Shown: positions 4,208-8,230 of the stretch, one piece after another
Layout: the number at the start of each line of letters is the position of its first letter
Position numbering within the stretch: the stretch's first letter is position 1
Translations under genes and position numbers: made by a program
Assembly: GCA_003140705.1 (NCBI GenBank)
Contig: PLKU01000010.1
Location: 1-8,230, forward strand
Length of the DNA: 8,230 nucleotides
DNA from: Acidobacteriaceae bacterium
GTDB taxonomy: Bacteria > Acidobacteriota > Terriglobia > Terriglobales > Acidobacteriaceae
Reading direction: 5' to 3'
Notes under the pieces: generated by a model
What the model saw: the letters and a program-made list of their open reading frames with translations, nothing else
Told to the model about the DNA's origin: nothing
The model's database searches: none

Positions 4208-5378
4208 ACTCAATGATGGTGAAGCGCTTCAGAGATTCTTCGTTGACCGTCAGGCCGAGGCCTGGAGTGTTTTCATCGAGATCGATATAACCATCCACCG
4301 GAGTCGGCTCACCGTCGAAGATATACCAGAACAATTCATTGCCCACTTCAACGTCAACTTTGGGAAAGAACTCAGCCATGGGCGAGTTCAAGCTGGCCAT
4401 TACAACGTGATAATTGTGCATCTGTCCCGCGTGAGGAATGACTGGAACCTGATACGCTTCAGCCAGCGCAGCGATCTTACGCGACTGACTGATGCCTCCG
4501 ACCCGGCTTGTGTCGAACTGAATATAGTCGAGTGCATTTGCCTCAAGCAGATCGCGAAACCCAAAGACGGTGAACTCGTGCTCTCCGCCGGCAATCGGCA
4601 CCCGCCCGTATGCCTTCAGCTCCTTGTACCCGCGAGTGTCGTCTGGGATCACGGGTTCTTCCAGCCAACGCAGATGAAACGGCTCGAGCAGAGGCAACAT
4701 GCGTTTCGCGTAGTCGAGTGTCCAGCCCATGTAGGCATCGGCCATTACATCAACCCCGTCGCCCACCACCTCGCGGACCGTTCGTACCAGCGCTACGTTA
4801 CGCTGCATCCCCTCCGCGCCGTCGACAGGGCCCCAACCGAAGCGCAGCTTCATCGCCTTGTAGCCTTCGTCCTTGTACCGCTGCGCTTCCACGCGCAGTT
4901 CGTCCAGCGGCATGCTGTAGAGGCGGCTCGCATACACCGGGATGCGAGTCTTTGTGCGGCCTCCAAGCAAGCGATACACGGGCTGTTTTGCGGATTTTCC
5001 GAGCAGATCCCATAGTGCAATGTCGACGGCGCTGATCGCCGTCATCCCGACACCTTTGCGCCCGAACGCCATCGTGCGGCGGTACATCTGCTGCCAGAGA
5101 TACTCGATGTCCCAGGGGTCGGCGCCCAGCAGCAGTGGTTTCAGGTAGATATCGATGCATGTTTTGGTGACCAGCGGCGATAGGGCAGCATTTCCCAGAC
5201 CAACCAGGCCGGCATCGGTGAATATCTCCACCAGCACCCAACCATGGAATGCAAAATTTCCCATGGAAGCTTCGCCGAACATCACCAGGTCCATTGGATT
5301 GGTGCAAAAGTGTGGAGGAAGCGGAGTAGTCTCGCCCTCCCATTGAACAACGCGCGTCCGCACTTCAGTGATCTTCAT
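4206..5378 (-). CDS. Enolase-superfamily sugar-acid dehydratase, L-rhamnonate dehydratase-like
   Basis: A 390-residue enzyme of the mandelate racemase/muconate-lactonising group that removes water from an aldonate to give a 2-keto-3-deoxy acid. An N-terminal capping domain (about 1-125, with PPHFCTNPMD at 21-30 and FGEASMGNFAFHGW at 34-47) precedes the TIM-barrel. Mg ligands are D214 (ADAYMGW), E240 (WLEEP) and E266 (GGEHEF). H267, D289 (QFDTSRVGG) and H316 (IPHAGQMHNYH) line up with the His-Asp-His residues of RhmD-type enzymes, and H23 corresponds to the flexible-loop His of that group. The second-strand KxK is KLR (177-179). The frame is open 145 codons further upstream, but that part overlaps the transporter gene. 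ATG 5378 forms an ATGA overlap with the transporter stop and starts the conserved MKITEVRTRVV. It lacks a strong Shine-Dalgarno sequence and is probably translationally coupled. The exact substrate is unproven: rhamnonate or another aldonate. Confidence 0.88.
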   Translation of the reverse strand: MKITEVRTRVVQWEGETTPLPPHFCTNPMDLVMFGEASMGNFAFHGWVLVEIFTDAGLVGLGNAALSPLVTKTCIDIYLKPLLLGADPWDIEYLWQQMYRRTMAFGRKGVGMTAISAVDIALWDLLGKSAKQPVYRLLGGRTKTRIPVYASRLYSMPLDELRVEAQRYKDEGYKAMKLRFGWGPVDGAEGMQRNVALVRTVREVVGDGVDVMADAYMGWTLDYAKRMLPLLEPFHLRWLEEPVIPDDTRGYKELKAYGRVPIAGGEHEFTVFGFRDLLEANALDYIQFDTSRVGGISQSRKIAALAEAYQVPVIPHAGQMHNYHVVMASLNSPMAEFFPKVDVEVGNELFWYIFDGEPTPVDGYIDLDENTPGLGLTVNEESLKRFTIIE

Positions 5379-6676
5379 GAGTTGCTCACTTTCGGTAATA
5401 GGGCTGCGATATTGAGCGGTTGCACATTGCCCACCCAGAGCAGAATGGCAAGAAATCCGATGAGGTGAAAGGTTCCTACAACAATAAACAGGGTCCCGTA
5501 TCCAAATCCATGGCCCAGCAGAAATCCTGCGACCACGGCAAAGATAGCTCCCCCGATGCCTCCGCCAAATCCGATCAGCCCCGCCACTGATCCCACTGTG
5601 GACAGGGGAAAGATGTCGGCTGGCAATGTCATAATCAGCCCGGACCAGGACTGCTGGCAGAAGAATGCAATGCTGAACAGCATTAACGCCCATCCCACCG
5701 GCACATGCGGCACAAGCATCACTACAGGCATAAACAGCGCGCTCAGGCCCAGCACAAACTTCCTTGAGAAGTTCAGTGACCGTCCCCGACTTATCAGTGC
5801 GCTGGACAACCATCCGCCGAGAAAGCTCCCGATACCGGACGCGGCATAGGGAATCCAGGCATAATAGCTCACATGCTTAATGTCAAAGCCGCGCACATCG
5901 TAGAGATACTTCGGCAGCCAGAAGAGGTAGAAGTACCAAGCCGAGTCGCTCATAAACTTGGCGAAGACAAGCACTTGCACCCGGCGCATTTTTGCAACAT
6001 CCAGAAAGGATAACTCCCGCGCTACAAACCGCGCATCTAGTGTGGTCACGGAAACGTCATTGCCTCCCCGGTAGCTTACCAACCACCACACCACCCATGC
6101 CAGGCCAGCCGCGCCTGCCGCGAAGAACACCATCCTCCATCCACTGGTCATGAGCATGAGGCCGATCAACGGCGGAGCCACTACCGATCCAACCGCAGTC
6201 CCCGCGTTGATGATCCCCATGGCCGTTGAGCGACGATCGAGCGGAACCCACTCTGCCACTACTCTTGTCGCTGCGGGAAACGCTCCGCCTTCGCCCATTC
6301 CAAGCAAACAGCGAGCCGCCATTAGAAATCCGAAGTTCATCGCGAACCCGTGCAGAGCGCAGGCGCCCGACCACCACAGCATGATCAGGATGAATCCGCG
6401 CCGCGTGCCCAAAACATCCAGCAAGCGGCCGCCAGCCGCATACAGGAGTGCGTACGGGATGAGAAATGCAAACTGAAGCCATGAGAACTGCTGATCGCTC
6501 AGAGGGATTGTCCGCTGGATAGCCGAGATCGCTACGGGCAACGTCTGCCGGTCGAAATAGCTGATGGCAATTGCCGCCGTGACCAACGCGACAAAGAACC
6601 ACTCCGTCTTTTGAGGACCGGGACGGATCGCGCCAGGCCGCTTTGTTTGCGTGGCTTCTCTCAACAGCGATACCAT
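5375..6676 (-). CDS. MFS transporter, anion:cation symporter (ACS) family, sugar-acid permease
   Basis: A 433-residue inner-membrane permease with about 12 predicted helices. After a cytoplasmic N-terminal tail of ~24 residues, TM1 (EWFFVALVTAAIAISYFDRQ) carries the D-R-Q-T-L-P motif (42-47) typical of ACS carriers. The TM2-3 loop has the MFS signature GRLLDVLGTRRG (83-94). TM4 shows GMGEGGAFPAATRVVAEW (127-143), then the RRSTAMGIINAGTAVGS motif (148-164). The long central loop lies around 203-235. The C-terminal half has FFCQQSWSGLIMTLPADIFP and the glycine-rich GLIGFGGGIGGAIFAVVAGF. This is the pattern of hexuronate/galactonate/glucarate symporters, which import organic anions with protons. 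It starts 4 nt after the hydrolase stop and overlaps the dehydratase start by 4 nt, so it very likely imports the dehydratase's substrate or its precursor. Confidence 0.88.
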   Translation of the reverse strand: MVSLLREATQTKRPGAIRPGPQKTEWFFVALVTAAIAISYFDRQTLPVAISAIQRTIPLSDQQFSWLQFAFLIPYALLYAAGGRLLDVLGTRRGFILIMLWWSGACALHGFAMNFGFLMAARCLLGMGEGGAFPAATRVVAEWVPLDRRSTAMGIINAGTAVGSVVAPPLIGLMLMTSGWRMVFFAAGAAGLAWVVWWLVSYRGGNDVSVTTLDARFVARELSFLDVAKMRRVQVLVFAKFMSDSAWYFYLFWLPKYLYDVRGFDIKHVSYYAWIPYAASGIGSFLGGWLSSALISRGRSLNFSRKFVLGLSALFMPVVMLVPHVPVGWALMLFSIAFFCQQSWSGLIMTLPADIFPLSTVGSVAGLIGFGGGIGGAIFAVVAGFLLGHGFGYGTLFIVVGTFHLIGFLAILLWVGNVQPLNIAALLPKVSNS

Positions 6677-6680
6677 CCGA

Positions 6681-8230
6681 TTACCACTTCAACAGCATAA
6701 GAGATGTGGCCTGCCGTGGAAGATCCGTGCCGATCGTGACCCTGCCGTCGCTTACATCAAGCCACTGCGGGGAACCGAGAAGCTCCAACTGGCCAGATTG
6801 TTTCAACCGTGCATACTGATCCGGCGTCGGCGTCTGTGGTGAGCCCATTGCCTTCCAAACACTGTATGAATTGCTGTGCGTGTCGTCGATGCGGTAGTGC
6901 TCAAAGAGCACTTTCTTCACGCCTGATGGAACTCCGGCAATCGTCACTTGCACAGCTGCACTGGCTGCAGGCAAATCGTCGTCATGATAGTTCCACACCA
7001 TGACCGCGGCTTCGCGGTCCGATTTGGTCGCGAGGGCGTCCACATCCGCTGTCTGTGTGACCCCCTTGCTCAGCAGGTCATCGAGCGGTATCCGTCCGGT
7101 GCTGCTCGTCATCACCCGTTCTCCGGACATCAGCGCAGCCATCCGGAATACATTCAACACAGGCTTGTCGACGCCATTCGTAGCCAGGGTGCGGAACCCT
7201 TCGAAGTAATCCTTGCCCTCGAACTCGAATGACCAGGAAAGCATTCCGAGCAGGTTTACCTTGGAGCGGTCCTGCAAATCGAAAAGAGCCTTGATCGCGA
7301 CCGCCGTGTAGGTTGCGTAGAGTGGTCCGTTCCGGTACGCGTTCGCCGGATTCACTTTCATCGAACAGGCCGCGCATCCCTCCGGATCGGCCTCACTCAG
7401 AACGATCGGCAGATGGATATACTGCGGATACTTCGCGACAATCTGGAACCCGGCTTCGGCTGCCTTCAGCTCATTCATGAGCCCCATCCGCACATGCCCG
7501 TCCACCACCGTCGGGTGACCCTTGGGATGGTACGAGATGAAATCGAGCGGAACTGGCGTTCCATCCGCCACGCTCCTGTCGTTCAGGCAATGCTTCAGGA
7601 AGTTATCAAGAAATGCGCCGGCTCTCTCTGAGTTCGGCCCAGTGCTTGCAGGTCCACCTACGATTGCATTCGGCAGCGCCGCTCGCACCCCGGCTACAGC
7701 ATAGTCGTAAAGCCTTAAATACTCCGCGGGCGTCCCATGCCAGTACGAGATGTCCGGTTCATTCCACACCTCAAAGTACCACGTGCTTACTTCCTGCTTC
7801 CCGTAACGCTCGACAAGGTGCTCGGTATACTTCCGCACCAGTTCGCCCCACAACGCATAGTCCTTCGGCGGATTGTTGGAAGCGCCTGATGTTGTGCTGG
7901 CCGGATAGTGAACCTGGTACGCATTCACTCCGGGAACCGGCGCAGCCAGATCCTTAGGCATAAAACCAAGCTCCACCATCGGCCGAACGCCAGCTTTCTT
8001 GTACTCGTCGAAGGTCTGATCGGTAATCGTGAAGTCGTACACCGGCTTGCCGTTCGTGTCCAGACTGAATACGTTCGATGAACTCCACTTGAGCTCAGGC
8101 ACTCCGTTGCCCGATGTGAGCAGATGATGCGCGCGGATGTAGACCGGAACTGGGCTCAGGTCATGCAACTCCCGAAGCAGCAGCTTGCCGTACTTCATGG
8201 TCGTGTAGTTCGACTCGTCGTAGCCGAACC
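6681..8230 (-). CDS. GH39-like glycoside hydrolase (5' end beyond window)
   Basis: At least 515 codons, running off the right edge: the frame stays open from the ATG at 8198 to 8230 and encodes FGYDESNYTT, a conserved GH39 N-terminal region, so that ATG is internal. A signal peptide would be outside the window. Counting from M at 8198, the barrel includes SPVPVYIRAHHLLTSGNG (15-32), acid/base E147 in WYFEVWNEPD, and SYHPKGHP (222-229). The candidate nucleophile is E269 in IVLSEADPEGCAACS, followed by NAYRNGPLYATYTA and the tail YFEGFRTLATNGVDKPVLNV. From about 360 a beta-rich C-terminal domain follows. GH39 includes beta-xylosidases and alpha-L-iduronidases; the visible pattern resembles the bacterial xylosidase-like group, but specificity is open. 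As the first known operon gene it would supply the sugar that the downstream genes process. Confidence 0.85.
   Translation of the reverse strand, partial: FGYDESNYTTMKYGKLLLRELHDLSPVPVYIRAHHLLTSGNGVPELKWSSSNVFSLDTNGKPVYDFTITDQTFDEYKKAGVRPMVELGFMPKDLAAPVPGVNAYQVHYPASTTSGASNNPPKDYALWGELVRKYTEHLVERYGKQEVSTWYFEVWNEPDISYWHGTPAEYLRLYDYAVAGVRAALPNAIVGGPASTGPNSERAGAFLDNFLKHCLNDRSVADGTPVPLDFISYHPKGHPTVVDGHVRMGLMNELKAAEAGFQIVAKYPQYIHLPIVLSEADPEGCAACSMKVNPANAYRNGPLYATYTAVAIKALFDLQDRSKVNLLGMLSWSFEFEGKDYFEGFRTLATNGVDKPVLNVFRMAALMSGERVMTSSTGRIPLDDLLSKGVTQTADVDALATKSDREAAVMVWNYHDDDLPAASAAVQVTIAGVPSGVKKVLFEHYRIDDTHSNSYSVWKAMGSPQTPTPDQYARLKQSGQLELLGSPQWLDVSDGRVTIGTDLPRQATSLMLLKW

Larger units (their letters stand above)
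2279..8230 (-). other. Five-gene carbohydrate/sugar-acid catabolic operon
   Basis: All five genes read leftwards with junctions of 4 nt (hydrolase/permease), a 4-nt ATGA overlap (permease/dehydratase), 13 nt (dehydratase/AraD1-type) and 27 nt (AraD1-type/oxidoreductase). No promoter or terminator fits in these gaps, so one transcript from beyond the right edge is expected. No regulator gene is visible. Confidence 0.8.

Noticed and set aside
4193..4213. TTG start of the AraD1-type gene at 4213
   Set aside because: The Shine-Dalgarno sequence AGGAGAG lies after it and 8 nt before the GTG at 4192, and the shorter N-terminus fits the family.
4407..5035. Long + strand open frames opposite the dehydratase
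   Set aside because: They are antisense shadows of a gene with strong conserved motifs; no ribosome site or recognisable protein.
5379..5813. 145-codon N-terminal extension of the dehydratase frame
   Set aside because: It lies wholly inside the transporter gene, has no family similarity and is cysteine/arginine-rich shadow sequence. The conserved N-terminus MKITEV begins at 5378.

Overview
The window has two parts. Roughly the first 2.3 kb is a mobile-element and gene-remnant zone read mainly on the + strand. The remaining 6 kb is a tightly packed five-gene carbohydrate-catabolism operon read on the - strand. The GC-rich coding and the combination of a GH39-type glycosidase, an ACS-family MFS permease, an enolase-superfamily sugar-acid dehydratase, an AraD1-type protein and a beta-hydroxyacid dehydrogenase suggest a soil saprophyte. 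Acidobacteriota (Terriglobia/Solibacteres type) is my best guess, but this is an impression from protein style and not a proof. Proteobacteria cannot be excluded.

Region 1-1411 is an apparently intact IS3-family insertion sequence. It has orfA (88-393), orfB (390-1217), an in-frame T TTT TTA slippery heptamer at 342-348 that would yield a 376-residue OrfAB transposase, and related left and right ends. Only 32 bases after its right end, positions 1444-1715 look like a drastically shortened group II intron. It has a canonical 5' end (GTGCGACCC), a 34-nt domain V with AGC triad, GNRA loop and CG bulge, and a domain VI with a bulged branch-point A. It totals only about 272 nt and has no reverse transcriptase. 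Positions 1716-1918 hold nothing I can identify. Positions 1919-2273 (- strand) hold a frame-broken coding remnant, apparently of a small membrane protein, interrupted near a near-perfect 36-bp palindrome (2140-2175).

The operon runs from the right edge leftwards: GH39-like glycoside hydrolase (6681-8230, 5' end outside the window), MFS transporter (5375-6676), rhamnonate-dehydratase-like enolase-superfamily enzyme (4206-5378), AraD1/FAH-fold protein (3176-4192) and a 3-hydroxyisobutyrate-dehydrogenase-family oxidoreductase (2279-3148). Intergenic distances are 4 nt, a 4-nt overlap, 13 nt and 27 nt, so co-transcription is very likely. The promoter must lie beyond the right edge.

A coherent reading is this. 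The hydrolase releases a sugar from a plant-type glycan. The permease imports a sugar acid. The dehydratase converts the aldonate to a 2-keto-3-deoxy acid. The FAH-fold protein dehydrates or cleaves that product. The oxidoreductase handles an aldehyde or keto intermediate. The exact sugar cannot be read from the sequence; a non-phosphorylative L-rhamnonate- or pentonate-like route fits best.
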